Origin: Comamonadaceae bacterium
Lineage (GTDB): Bacteria > Pseudomonadota > Gammaproteobacteria > Burkholderiales > Burkholderiaceae_C
Direction of reading: 5' to 3'
Assembly: GCA_947372745.1 (NCBI GenBank)
Contig: CANBUY010000006.1
Span: forward strand, 1-64,000
Length of the DNA stretch: 64,000 nt
Shown here: positions 9,888-19,481 of the stretch, piece after piece
Layout of the letters: every line of letters starts with the position of its first letter
Numbering within the stretch: the stretch's first letter is position 1
Notes under the pieces: model-generated
What the model was told of the DNA's origin: nothing
What the model saw: the letters and a program-made list of their open reading frames with translations, nothing else
Database searches by the model: none
Position numbers and translations under genes: made by a program

Positions 9888-11783
9888 TTAAGCCGCGATC
9901 AAATCTTTGATTTGCTGGAGTGCGCCGGGGTCATCCATGGTGGTTAAATCACCTGGATCACGCCCCTCGCAGACCGCCTGCAGCGCCCGACGCAAAAGCT
10001 TGCCGCTTCGGGTTTTTGGCAGTGTGTTGACGAATCGAACGCGGGCAGGACGCGCGACAGCGCCCAGATCACGATCAACCATCTTCATGATTTCGCCCTC
10101 CAACTTCAAACAAGCGGCGTCGTCCACCAGCAAGCTTGCGTCTTTAACGACGGCAAATGCCATGGCGACCTGGCCTTTGAGCTGGTCAGCAACGCCCACC
10201 ACCGCCACCTCGGAGATATTAGGGTGAGCCGAGATGCTCTCTTCAATTTCCCGGGTGCCCAGGCGGTGCCCGGCCACGTTGATCACGTCATCGGTACGAC
10301 CCAGAATAAAGAAGTAACCGTCGGCATCACGAATTCCCCAGTCAAACGTGCTGTAAACCATTTTATTGGGCACGCTGGACCAGTAGGTTTTAACAAATCG
10401 CTCGTCATCGCGCCAGATCGTTTGCAGGCAGCCAGGAGGCAGAGGGCCTTCGATAGCGACCACACCTTTTTGGTTGGGTCCTGTTAATTCTTCGCCGGTT
10501 TGATCGTCCAGCAGTTTGACGTCGTAGCCGTAGACCGCTTTGCCCGGTGAGCCAAATTTACTTTGCGCCTGCTCGACCCCATTGCACAGCGAAAGAATCG
10601 GCCAACCCGTTTCTGTCTGCCAGTAGTTGTCAATGATCGGCTTACCGAGGCTTTCACTAATCCATTTGGCCGTGGGCTCGTCCAAGGGCTCACCCGCCAA
10701 AAACAGGGCACGCAGGCTGGACAAATCATATTTTGAAAGCAGCGCCGGGTCTTGCTTTTTCAAAACGCGCACCGCAGTGGGGGCGCTGAACATCACGGTG
10801 ACCTTGTACTTCTCGACCAAACTCCACCAGATGCCGCCATCAGGACGCGTCGGCAGTCCCTCGTACATGATGGTTGCCATGCCGGCAATCAATGGGCCGT
10901 AAATAATGTAGCTGTGACCCACCACCCAGCCAATATCGCTGGTTGAAAAATAGGTTTCGCCCGCATTGCCGCCATAAATATGCTTCATGCTGGACGCCAG
11001 CGCCACAGCGTAACCGCCCGTGTCGCGCTGCACGCCTTTGGGCTTGCCGGTGGTGCCACTCGTGTAAAGCGTGTAGCTCGGATGTGTGGACTCCACCCAT
11101 TCGCAGGGCACGACTAAGTTGAAGTGTTTTAACCTTAAATCGCCCCACAGATGATCTCGACCAGCTACTAAATCCATAGCAACTAACTGACGATCAACGA
11201 GCAATACAGACTCCGGCTTGTAGCTGGACAAGCGAATCGCTTCGTCTAGCAAAGGCTTGTAAGCGACCGGTTTGCCACCGCGCGAACCGGCGTCAGCACT
11301 GATCACAACCTTAGGCTCTGCGTCTTCAATTCTTGACGCCAGCGAACCCGAGGCAAACCCGCCAAAAACAACCGAGTGGATGGCGCCAATGCGTGTGCAA
11401 GCCAACATGGCAAACGCAGCCTCGGCAATCATGGGCATGTAAATCAGGACACGATCGCCCTTTTGAACGCCCAAGTCCTTGAGCGAAGCGGCCATGCGCT
11501 GAACTTCCGCATGGAGCTCACGGAATGAATAGATGCGCTCTTCGTTGGTTTCAGTGGAAACAAAAATCAAGGCCGCTTGATCAGCGCGCGCGGCCAGGTG
11601 ACGATCGACCGCGTTGTGGCACAAATTGGTCGTGCCACCGACAAACCATTTGGCAAACGGCGGATTGGTGTAATCACAAATCTGCTGCGGGGGCGTTTTC
11701 CAGTCCACCATTTGCGCCTGCTCGGCCCAAAAAGTATCACGCTCGTTCAAGGAACGACTGTGGAAGTCGGCGTACGTTGTCAT
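9888..11783 (-). CDS. prpE: Propionyl-CoA synthetase (propionate--CoA ligase)
   Basis: A 631-residue AMP-forming acyl-CoA ligase. The N-terminal NPPFAKWFVGGTTNLCHNAVDRHL, the SRIEDAEPKVVISADAGSRGGK segment and the C-terminal CEGRDPGDLTTMDDP tail fit PrpE better than AcsA. TSGTTGKPKGVQRD is the ATP-binding loop, DNYWQTETGWPI the adenylate motif, and K595 in SGKLLRR the catalytic lysine that is also the usual acetylation site. It activates propionate, and in some bacteria acrylate or 3-hydroxypropionate. Upstream on the same strand lie a hydrolase and an AcuI-like reductase, which supports a propionyl-CoA theme. A GGAGA site precedes the start. There are 182 bases to odhA downstream with no obvious terminator. 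Confidence 0.9.
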   Translation of the reverse strand: MTTYADFHSRSLNERDTFWAEQAQMVDWKTPPQQICDYTNPPFAKWFVGGTTNLCHNAVDRHLAARADQAALIFVSTETNEERIYSFRELHAEVQRMAASLKDLGVQKGDRVLIYMPMIAEAAFAMLACTRIGAIHSVVFGGFASGSLASRIEDAEPKVVISADAGSRGGKPVAYKPLLDEAIRLSSYKPESVLLVDRQLVAMDLVAGRDHLWGDLRLKHFNLVVPCEWVESTHPSYTLYTSGTTGKPKGVQRDTGGYAVALASSMKHIYGGNAGETYFSTSDIGWVVGHSYIIYGPLIAGMATIMYEGLPTRPDGGIWWSLVEKYKVTVMFSAPTAVRVLKKQDPALLSKYDLSSLRALFLAGEPLDEPTAKWISESLGKPIIDNYWQTETGWPILSLCNGVEQAQSKFGSPGKAVYGYDVKLLDDQTGEELTGPNQKGVVAIEGPLPPGCLQTIWRDDERFVKTYWSSVPNKMVYSTFDWGIRDADGYFFILGRTDDVINVAGHRLGTREIEESISAHPNISEVAVVGVADQLKGQVAMAFAVVKDASLLVDDAACLKLEGEIMKMVDRDLGAVARPARVRFVNTLPKTRSGKLLRRALQAVCEGRDPGDLTTMDDPGALQQIKDLIAA

Positions 11784-11884
11784 TATTTGTCTCCAGTTGG
11801 ATCAGTAAACTGAATTCATAATTATGATGATTCAGCTTGCAAGAGACTGACTATGAGACCGCCTGTGCACGGTCCATGACGCCG

Positions 11885-12484
11885 TTATTTGATGAGCGCC
11901 TGCACCTCATGAAAGGCAGGATGCTCTGCCGAGCGCAGCCACTCAAACGCCACCATTTCTGTGGTGACCAACTCAGCACCTGCCCCGGCGAGACGGTCAA
12001 AAGCTGCATCACGGTTGCGCTCAGTGCGTGAGCTGCACGCATCTGTGACGACCCACACGTCAAATTCATCCTCCAGCAGATGGAGAGCTGTTTGCATCAA
12101 GCAAATATGCGCTTCACACCCAGCAATCACGATGGTGCTGCGTTCATCCGTTTGGGCCGGTTTTTGCAAGTGCTTGGGCAAACTGCGCGCATTACCCCCA
12201 ACAGGTTTGGCCGGCGGACGCAGCCATTCACCCAGCCCTTCTTCAACGCCACTGAATTGCATTTTGCTCAGAGTCTTGGCACACAAAGCACGCACCTCAG
12301 CCACGTTCTCACCCAATTTTGACGGGTTTTGCTCTGTCCCCCAAACCGGCACGTCCATCAACTGCGCCAACTTACCCAGTCGAACAGCGTTCGCAATGAC
12401 TTGGGCATTTTCAAAAATGACTGGCATCAGGCGAATTTGATAATCAACCAGAACAAGTTGGCATTGGTCAGCGTCTAGCAACAT
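11885..12484 (-). CDS. Isochorismatase-family cysteine hydrolase
   Basis: A 199-residue single-domain isochorismatase/nicotinamidase-like hydrolase of the YcaC type. The catalytic triad is visible: D14 in LVDYQ, K74 in TLSKMQFSG, and C128 in GCEAHICLMQTA. The family hydrolyses amides or related substrates through a thioester; the substrate cannot be read from sequence. An insertion rich in Pro and Lys (residues about 90-114, KPVGGNARSLPKHLQKPAQ) before the central strand is unusual, since many relatives lack it. It lies between acuI and prpE with gaps of 85 and 101 bases, all on the same strand, so a shared transcript is possible but not shown. Confidence 0.82.
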   Translation of the reverse strand: MLLDADQCQLVLVDYQIRLMPVIFENAQVIANAVRLGKLAQLMDVPVWGTEQNPSKLGENVAEVRALCAKTLSKMQFSGVEEGLGEWLRPPAKPVGGNARSLPKHLQKPAQTDERSTIVIAGCEAHICLMQTALHLLEDEFDVWVVTDACSSRTERNRDAAFDRLAGAGAELVTTEMVAFEWLRSAEHPAFHEVQALIK

Positions 12485-12569
12485 AAAGGGCTTTCAAAAA
12501 ATAGTGGCCTTGGAAGGCAGGCACTGATTAGAACGCAGCATGAGGCGATCCTGCCGAAAAACGTCAAAA

Positions 12570-13556
<987 letters not shown>

Positions 13557-13642
13557 AGAAACCCTTTTTTACTGCGAATGATCCGAGCGGGGCCTCAAAA
13601 ACTGAACACGCTGAACAGAGCGCTAAAAACCCAACTGTTAAT

Positions 13643-14233
13643 ATGCTACCCAAGATGCGAATCCCCCTTATTTTTGCCAGTCTAATTTTTGCAGTTTCAG
13701 CGCATGCAGCGCCCCCTGCGCCGGCCGATGACCTTGATCGTCTTTTAGCCGACAAAGGCCTCATGGCGCGCATAGAAACTGTCCGCCAAACCGTGAGTGA
13801 AAAGGCTTCATTGTTGGTGTTTACCTCTATCGGTTTCCTGGGCGTTCCTTACCGTCGCGGCGGCAGCACGGTGGAGACCGGTTTTGATTGCAGCGGTTTT
13901 GTCAAAGCCATGTTCGAGCAAACCGTCGGCATGGTGCTTCCTCGAAAGGCCGAGCAACAAGCTGCTGCCACTGAAAAAATCGACCGAACCGACCTGAAAC
14001 CGGGTGACCTGGTGTTTTTCAACACCATGCGACGGGCTTTTAGCCACGTTGGCATCTATATCGGCGAGGGGAAATTTATCCATTCGCCCAAACCTGGCTC
14101 TGAGGTTCGGGTTGAAGACATGAGTCTGTCCTATTGGAGTCGACGATTCGACGGCGCCCGGCGTGTACCCAGCGCCGGCGCTGAGCCACAGTCACCACAA
14201 CTTTTACCAAAAAGTGAAGCTACTACGCGCTAA
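13643..14233 (+). CDS. Secreted NlpC/P60 (C40) cell-wall peptidase
   Basis: A 196-residue exported cysteine peptidase. A signal peptide (MRIPLIFASLIFAVSAHAA) suggests that the true start may be the second ATG at 13655. The NlpC/P60 domain shows catalytic Cys83 (FDCSGFV), His135 (FSHVGIYIG) and His147 (FIHSP). The preceding GVPYRRGGSTVETG is typical of small single-domain Spr/MepS-like endopeptidases that cut peptidoglycan stem peptides. There is no lipobox, so it is probably soluble in the periplasm. A Pro/Ser-rich tail of about 25 residues follows the domain. It stands alone between acuI and the exonuclease gene. Confidence 0.9.
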   Translation: MLPKMRIPLIFASLIFAVSAHAAPPAPADDLDRLLADKGLMARIETVRQTVSEKASLLVFTSIGFLGVPYRRGGSTVETGFDCSGFVKAMFEQTVGMVLPRKAEQQAAATEKIDRTDLKPGDLVFFNTMRRAFSHVGIYIGEGKFIHSPKPGSEVRVEDMSLSYWSRRFDGARRVPSAGAEPQSPQLLPKSEATTR

Positions 14234-14268
14234 CCCTTCCCTGCTATGCTTTAAATAGCTAGTTAAGC

Positions 14269-14907
14269 ATGAATATAAAGGCTTACAAGGTTAATAGCCT
14301 CAATAAAAGACCAACCATGCAACGCCCACACCACCCAAGTAAAGAAGAAATCATCACTCTAGCCCCCATGAATCGCCTTGGGCTGGCAGATATTGTGCTG
14401 ATCAACACCTTGGATCAGGCTGAATTGGCACTGCAAACTTTACTGACCCATGACGTGCTCGGGTTCGATACTGAGTCCAAACCGACTTTTATCAAAGAAG
14501 AGGTGTCCAGTGGTCCGCATATCGTGCAATTCGCCACCTTGCAAAAAGCTTATATTTTTCAGCTGCACGATGCCGCCAGCACCCGTATTGCGTCTCAGAT
14601 CCTGACCAATCAAAAAATACAAAAAGTGGGCTTTGGGCTGGCGGGTGACCATGTCCAAATAAAAAGGACCCTGGGTGTTCATCCACAAAATGTGCTGGAC
14701 CTCAATGAAGTATTCCGCAATCAGGGCTACATCAAAGAGCTAGGCGTCAAGTCAGCGGTAGCCGTCATGTTCCAACAACGATTTCTCAAATCAAAAAAAG
14801 CGACGACCTCAAACTGGGCCAACCAGAGCTTGACGGAGAGTCAGTTGGTCTATGCGGCCAATGACGCCTGGGCGGCCATCAAAGTTTTTCACGCGCTTAA
14901 CGTCTAG
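14269..14907 (+). CDS. DEDDy 3'-5' exonuclease-domain protein (RNase D-like)
   Basis: A 212-residue protein consisting of one 3'-5' exonuclease domain. The DEDDy residues are visible: D67 and E69 in GFDTES, D127 in GLAGDHVQ, and Y195 with D199 in YAANDAW. There is no HRDC domain, so it is not a full RNase D; it resembles the small stand-alone 3'-5' exonucleases found in many proteobacteria. Its substrate (RNA or DNA) is unknown. The N-terminus is uncertain: ATGs at 14269, 14317 and 14368 are all in frame and the domain begins only near residue 40. A degenerate ATAGCTG-type repeat (14243-14270) runs into the first candidate start, which argues for a downstream one. Confidence 0.8.
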   Translation: MNIKAYKVNSLNKRPTMQRPHHPSKEEIITLAPMNRLGLADIVLINTLDQAELALQTLLTHDVLGFDTESKPTFIKEEVSSGPHIVQFATLQKAYIFQLHDAASTRIASQILTNQKIQKVGFGLAGDHVQIKRTLGVHPQNVLDLNEVFRNQGYIKELGVKSAVAVMFQQRFLKSKKATTSNWANQSLTESQLVYAANDAWAAIKVFHALNV

Positions 14908-14995
14908 CCAAAGACACGTCAATTGTAAAAAAGCAGTTGAAATTTAGATAAAGCGCCAAGAACTCACTCGCCAGATTCTGAATATCCAAACCTTA

Positions 14996-15919
14996 TCAAG
15001 GGGATGAATTCTTGACAATCCAGTCCACCACACCCTTGAGATTCATAAAATCATCGCTTGAGCGCGCTGGAATATCTGGGTATCGATCATTCCACATCCG
15101 ACCCAGGGCTGAACCAGCACCAATTTCCAACACACAAGAAACCTGATGCTCCGCCACAGCATCCATACATGCAGACCACTGCACCGTACTGGAGATTTGT
15201 TGACTCAAGGCTGTGCGTAACTCGATCGGCTTGCGACTTAAGGAACCAAACGCATTGAGGGCAATCGGACAAATGGGGTTTGCAAAGGGTACCGCCAGCA
15301 ATAGCTCCGAAAAATCGTCAGTAGCCGACTTCATCCAGGATGAGTGAGAAGCCACTCGAACATCGAGCCGTTTGCAAACCGCGCCACGCGCCACCAATAA
15401 CGGGGTAACTTTTAACAAGTTTTCTTCTGTCCCCGCGAATAGGTTTTGATTGGGATTGATACGAATCGCACATTCAATCTCGAGTCTGGCACAGACCTCC
15501 AGGACAAGCGATTCCGGCAAGCCCGCAACCGAGAGCAAACCAGTCTTCAGACCCTGCACAGACTGGTCCATCAGGTGCGCCCTATGGGTCGCCAAATTGA
15601 GTGCGAGATCGGGTGAAAACACGCCTGCACTGGCAAAGGCCGACAACTCGCCAACACTGTATCCAGCAACTACCGTCGGTCGTTCAGATAATTTATCTTG
15701 TATTGCAGCCCATGCTGCCAGAGATGTGCCGGTAATCAAGACTTGTGCAAAAGCATTGCCACTGCGACGATCGGGATTTTGAAGTTGATCGCGCCAATCA
15801 GAACCCAGCCGTTCGCTCATGGCCATTAAAGTAGCCGTCGCAGCTGGCTCGGCCTCAAGCCATGACAGCATCGCAGGATGCTGGCTGGCCTGACCAGCAA
15901 ATAGCAAGGCGTAGGTCAT
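14996..15919 (-). CDS. mdcH: Malonate decarboxylase epsilon subunit (malonyl-CoA:ACP transacylase)
   Basis: A 307-residue acyltransferase of the FabD type. GYSVGE holds the nucleophile S88, and H192 in VASHSSW completes the dyad. The N-terminal FAGQASQHPAM replaces the usual FPGQG. In malonate decarboxylase MdcH charges the acetyl/thiol form of the MdcC carrier with malonyl from malonyl-CoA to start the catalytic cycle. It is the last gene of the operon and overlaps mdcB by 4 bases. I find no clear terminator in the 88 bases after it, before the convergent exonuclease gene. Confidence 0.92.
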   Translation of the reverse strand: MTYALLFAGQASQHPAMLSWLEAEPAATATLMAMSERLGSDWRDQLQNPDRRSGNAFAQVLITGTSLAAWAAIQDKLSERPTVVAGYSVGELSAFASAGVFSPDLALNLATHRAHLMDQSVQGLKTGLLSVAGLPESLVLEVCARLEIECAIRINPNQNLFAGTEENLLKVTPLLVARGAVCKRLDVRVASHSSWMKSATDDFSELLLAVPFANPICPIALNAFGSLSRKPIELRTALSQQISSTVQWSACMDAVAEHQVSCVLEIGAGSALGRMWNDRYPDIPARSSDDFMNLKGVVDWIVKNSSP

Positions 15920-16860
15920 TGCACCAACAAGCTCGAATCTTTAGCCAGCCAAAGAGACATTTCATCGCATTGGGCAAGGTCACGATCAATAAGGATGGGC
16001 AAGCGAGTAAGCGCGTCCACCCAACAGGCAGAAGCCAACACATCGGCAGCACCACCGGGAGAAAGTCTGCGTTGAATAAAATCAGCATGTACTGCTCGGG
16101 CCTGTTCCCGCCAATCAGTTTGCTTGAAGCCGCCCATTTCCAAAAACTGCAGTGCTCGGGATTGAACAAAACGCAGGCCTTCGACACCACCGCGGTGGAC
16201 GACATTGGTGTCATCAAGCACCGCCATAGTTGCAAAAAGGGCATGCACGCGAGCGCTGCGAGTGGTAGCGCCACCGGCCAATGCCGATTGCAACGCAGGC
16301 AACGTCACGTCAAAAAGGGTTGGGAAGGCCTGAGCCGCTTCGTCGCCCGCACTGCGCATGCCATACTGTTGAGCGACCCTCTGACCATTGGAAATCGGGG
16401 GGGCTATTCGCGATGACTTGGCCCGCGCAGTCAGTGCCTCTCCCCAGGTCGACAAGAGTACAGCCCGTAAATGCAAGGGCGTGCATGTCAACCGTTGGGC
16501 GTGCAACTGCCCCGCACTGGCACACAGCAAGCCCAAACCAAAAACGGCGCCCCGGTGTGTATTGACACCCCTTGTGGCGATCAACATACGCGCCTCGGCT
16601 TCTTTCCCGAGTGACTGCAAGACCGTAAAAGAACACCCTTGGGCACCAGCTTGGGCAATACGAGGAAAGTAGCTACGTAGCGCAAACAGACTGCGCATGA
16701 AGGTGCCAGCGTCCATGTCAAGGTGACTGCCGCAGTCCCTGAACGAGACGAGACCAGGCTTTGGTTCGAGTGAGATTTCGGCGTACAAGGCTCGCACGGC
16801 TGCTCGCCCAAGTTGCTGAGCGCGCACAACGTTTTCATGACCGGAGCCTGGGCGACTCAC
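15916..16860 (-). CDS. mdcB: Triphosphoribosyl-dephospho-CoA synthase
   Basis: A CitG/MdcB-family enzyme that joins ATP and dephospho-CoA to make the prosthetic-group precursor for the carrier protein MdcC. Visible family features are LYAEISLEPKPGLVSFRDCGSHLDMD near the N-terminus and RGAVFGLGLLCASAG in the middle. I place the start at GTG 16858-16860. It overlaps the mdcG stop as GTGA, has AAGGG about 8 bases upstream, and gives a protein of 314 residues starting MSRPGSG. An ATG 48 bases further upstream (16908) lies inside mdcG and would add an unconserved-looking extension. It overlaps mdcH downstream by 4 bases. Confidence 0.88.
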   Translation of the reverse strand: MSRPGSGHENVVRAQQLGRAAVRALYAEISLEPKPGLVSFRDCGSHLDMDAGTFMRSLFALRSYFPRIAQAGAQGCSFTVLQSLGKEAEARMLIATRGVNTHRGAVFGLGLLCASAGQLHAQRLTCTPLHLRAVLLSTWGEALTARAKSSRIAPPISNGQRVAQQYGMRSAGDEAAQAFPTLFDVTLPALQSALAGGATTRSARVHALFATMAVLDDTNVVHRGGVEGLRFVQSRALQFLEMGGFKQTDWREQARAVHADFIQRRLSPGGAADVLASACWVDALTRLPILIDRDLAQCDEMSLWLAKDSSLLVQ

Positions 16861-17552
16861 AGCAAACACCCTTCTAATTCTGAGCTTTGCACCGAGGCTT
16901 CGCTGCACAGGTGAATCAACTCTTCCTGAGAGAGTAATTTAAGTGAGTGGCGGTCTTTCATCATGACGTGTGATGTTTTACCTTGAATCAATTGATACAG
17001 CTCTCGCCACGCAATCGCCTGCCCTTGGGGGAATACTATTTCACCATCCACGCGACAATGAATGGATGTGTTGTCAAGGCAATGGACCAACTGGGATGCC
17101 ATCTCCCATGAATTCACTGTCAAACTCAAATCAAGGTCAGAGGCCTCATGCAAATAGGTCAATCCAGTCAACCATTGCCAGCCGTGCGAACCATAGACGT
17201 GGGCCTTTGCACCCAGATTTGCGATTGCATCTGATAACTCAATAACCGCCGAAACCCAATGATTCGTTTGCACCACTTGCGCCAAGGTGGGGAAACCTGC
17301 ATGCGCCGTAAGATGATCCAGGCAGACCGTCAAAGCCACCCTTCGGCGGGACCATTGTTGCGGCGATGGCAAGCCCATGCAAACATGATTTGACTGGGCC
17401 TCTGCACGTTGCCTGCACACGACCAGCGGCAGCTGATAGGACCGCCAGTGCGAGAAAATCGTTTGCGCCTGTGCATCCCAATCATGCGCTTCAATCAGCG
17501 CCCAGCCTGCTGAGTCAACGCAAAGCAGTTGATTTCGAACCAAGGTATTCAT
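16857..17552 (-). CDS. mdcG: Phosphoribosyl-dephospho-CoA transferase (holo-ACP synthase) of malonate decarboxylase
   Basis: A 231-residue nucleotidyltransferase that attaches 2'-(5''-phosphoribosyl)-3'-dephospho-CoA to the serine of MdcC. The motif GSHGWQWLTGLTYL followed by ASDLDLSL is the polymerase-beta-like GS...D-x-D metal site of the CitX/MdcG group, and the N-terminal half with RRRVALTV is typical of MdcG. It is 23 bases after mdcE and overlaps mdcB through a GTGA junction. The order A-C-D-E-G-B-H matches the Acinetobacter-type operon. Confidence 0.9.
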   Translation of the reverse strand: MNTLVRNQLLCVDSAGWALIEAHDWDAQAQTIFSHWRSYQLPLVVCRQRAEAQSNHVCMGLPSPQQWSRRRVALTVCLDHLTAHAGFPTLAQVVQTNHWVSAVIELSDAIANLGAKAHVYGSHGWQWLTGLTYLHEASDLDLSLTVNSWEMASQLVHCLDNTSIHCRVDGEIVFPQGQAIAWRELYQLIQGKTSHVMMKDRHSLKLLSQEELIHLCSEASVQSSELEGCLL

Positions 17553-17575
17553 ATCACCATGATTAAAATTTCGGC

Positions 17576-18274
17576 TTAGGCCTCAACCACCCGCTCCACC
17601 ACCATGGCAGCAAGTTTGCGACCACCGCGTGCAGCACCGTCAAGTGAACGCTGATCTACTATGGGTGAATTTTCCAATGCAATGCGCAATTGAGCTTGCA
17701 GATCGCCGCGCCAAAGGGCCCGAATACCGCCCATCGCGACAAAATTCTCAACACCCGGCGCGAACACCGGGTTTGATTTGGACAACTCTGTCAGTCGCTC
17801 TTCGTCGATCTTGGTCACCCGCGCCATCGCAGGCAGTCGCATCACGCGTATCTCAGCTTCGGGCAAAGCGTAGCAAGCATCTGCTATCAGTCCCGAGGTA
17901 ATGAACCCACCGGACAGCGCTTGGTCGTACACCAGACCAATCACAGCGTGATGTTGACGGCGTGCCAATTCAATGCAGCAACCCAAATGCGCCATGTAGC
18001 GGTTAATACCCAGTAATTCATCACGGTGCCGCAATCGCTGACCCTGGGTATCGACGAGTAACACAATAGGTCGACCGGGATGCTCGCGCACCACCGCCAA
18101 CACAGCACCCGCTTGAGCTAACGCCAACTCAACACCGATAGCCGCATGGTTGGTGGTACCGACCACCGCAACGGTACGCCCTTGGACTTCGGCGGTGCCC
18201 GTTAGCAAATCGCCCGAACAGGTGACTTGGTGACCGACATCAAAAAGTGCGTCTAGTAATGGCGCCCAATTCAT
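17576..18274 (-). CDS. mdcE: Malonate decarboxylase gamma subunit
   Basis: A 232-residue protein of the carboxyltransferase/crotonase fold. With MdcD it forms the biotin-independent malonyl-S-ACP decarboxylase, releasing CO2 and acetyl-S-ACP. The segments VVGTTNHAAIGVELALAQ, RPIVLLVDTQGQRLRHRDELLGINRYMAHLG and YDQALSGGFITSGLIADACYALPEAEIRVMRLPAMARVTK match the family. The length is short compared with gamma subunits of about 265 residues, but start and stop fit the gene borders exactly, with an ATGA overlap to mdcD. Confidence 0.93.
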   Translation of the reverse strand: MNWAPLLDALFDVGHQVTCSGDLLTGTAEVQGRTVAVVGTTNHAAIGVELALAQAGAVLAVVREHPGRPIVLLVDTQGQRLRHRDELLGINRYMAHLGCCIELARRQHHAVIGLVYDQALSGGFITSGLIADACYALPEAEIRVMRLPAMARVTKIDEERLTELSKSNPVFAPGVENFVAMGGIRALWRGDLQAQLRIALENSPIVDQRSLDGAARGGRKLAAMVVERVVEA

Positions 18275-19158
18275 ACCGACTCCCCACTTGCCAGTGACTT
18301 CAAGACGTCCATCTCAGAGGCCTCCAAATCCGCCACGATTGACGGATCAGACACGCCTAAAAGGCGCCAGACATCCAGCGCATCTCGGCATTCGCCAAAG
18401 TGCGTCAACCGATCGGAAAGTAGGTCGTGTTCAGCCTCTAGCACAAGCAAACTCAAGGGCATGGACTGGCCGAGCAAGCCGATCGCCGCGTGGCGGAAAG
18501 CATCAACATCATCCTCAACCAATTGATCGCAATCACCGATCAAGTAACGGTGTTTACCACCAGTCGTGCGCCAAACCAGCGCACGATCACGGGAATCATA
18601 TTCTTCAACACCATGCGAGGACTCAATCACTTCAGGCCCCGACATGGCGAGGCGGCCCAGGTCGCTCATCACGACGTGGTCAGCGCAGCGTGCTATCAGA
18701 CCCATGCCTCCAAAGCAACCGTTGGCACCACCTATCAACATAATCACAGGAACACCTTGGGCGCGCGCATCGAGAAGAGCTCGCATCACTTCAGAAACTG
18801 CTATCAAACCGGCATTGGCCTCGTGCAAGCGAACACCCCCTGATTCAGCCAGCACGATCACCGCAGCAGGCTTGTCACGCAAGGCCCGTTTAAATAAACC
18901 AACGAGCTTTGCACCGTGCACTTCACCAACCCCGCCCCCCATAAACTCGCCCTCTTGCGCGGCAATAAACACAAGTTGACCATTCAAGGTTCCATGACCA
19001 ATAACGACACCATCATCGAACGAAGACGGTACACCGAGCAAGGCCAGATGAGGACTGACGACACGTTCGCCAGGACCCAGAATTTCAATAAATGACTTCG
19101 CATCAAGCAAATGCACCACGCGCTCGCGGGCTGTGGACTCTGCAAAACTGCGGTTCAT
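18271..19158 (-). CDS. mdcD: Malonate decarboxylase beta subunit
   Basis: A 295-residue carboxyltransferase-fold subunit. FIEILGPGERVVSPHLALLGVPSSFDDGVVIGHGTLNG, EGEFMGGGVGEVHGAKLVGLFKRAL and VIVLAESGGVRLHEANAGLIAVSE are characteristic of MdcD. It catalyses decarboxylation of malonyl-S-ACP together with MdcE. It overlaps mdcC by 4 bases (19155-19158) and mdcE by 4 bases (18271-18274), so the core subunits are tightly coupled, as expected for a complex with fixed stoichiometry. Confidence 0.95.
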   Translation of the reverse strand: MNRSFAESTARERVVHLLDAKSFIEILGPGERVVSPHLALLGVPSSFDDGVVIGHGTLNGQLVFIAAQEGEFMGGGVGEVHGAKLVGLFKRALRDKPAAVIVLAESGGVRLHEANAGLIAVSEVMRALLDARAQGVPVIMLIGGANGCFGGMGLIARCADHVVMSDLGRLAMSGPEVIESSHGVEEYDSRDRALVWRTTGGKHRYLIGDCDQLVEDDVDAFRHAAIGLLGQSMPLSLLVLEAEHDLLSDRLTHFGECRDALDVWRLLGVSDPSIVADLEASEMDVLKSLASGESV

Positions 19159-19478
19159 GCGTTGTCCTTGGTCAGGTCAAGCAAGGCTGCTGCAGCTTGG
19201 TCCAGGCGCAGACTCACGACGGCAGGCGTTGCACCCATATCGTTGATTGAAATAGCAATGCCTGCTAGTCCGTGCCTCTCCTGAAAATCTTGCATGACGG
19301 CACGCCAGATCGGTGCAAAACCTTGCGCCGAGGTGATCACGTCGACGCGGCACGTAGGGCTGTCAGCCAGGGGCTCAATCATGACTTCAAGATTGCCAGA
19401 TCCCACAACGCCTACAAGGATTGGTATGAACGCTGATGGCGCTTTATCCCCAATCAATTGAAATTGAAGTTTTTCCAT
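19155..19478 (-). CDS. mdcC: Malonate decarboxylase acyl carrier protein (delta subunit)
   Basis: A 107-residue carrier protein. S27 in VGSGNLEVM corresponds to the serine known to carry the 2'-(5''-phosphoribosyl)-3'-dephospho-CoA arm in Klebsiella MdcC. The C-terminal half has the conserved VITSAQGFAPIWRAVMQDF. It shuttles acetyl and malonyl groups between MdcA, MdcH and MdcDE. It starts 3 bases after mdcA with AGGAA upstream. Confidence 0.93.
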   Translation of the reverse strand: MEKLQFQLIGDKAPSAFIPILVGVVGSGNLEVMIEPLADSPTCRVDVITSAQGFAPIWRAVMQDFQERHGLAGIAISINDMGATPAVVSLRLDQAAAALLDLTKDNA

Positions 19479-19481
19479 TTT

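Noticed and set aside
14920-14945. TCAATTG...CAGTTGA hairpin between the exonuclease gene and mdcH
   Set aside because: Imperfect 7-bp stem with the T-run in the loop rather than after the stem, so not a convincing terminator.
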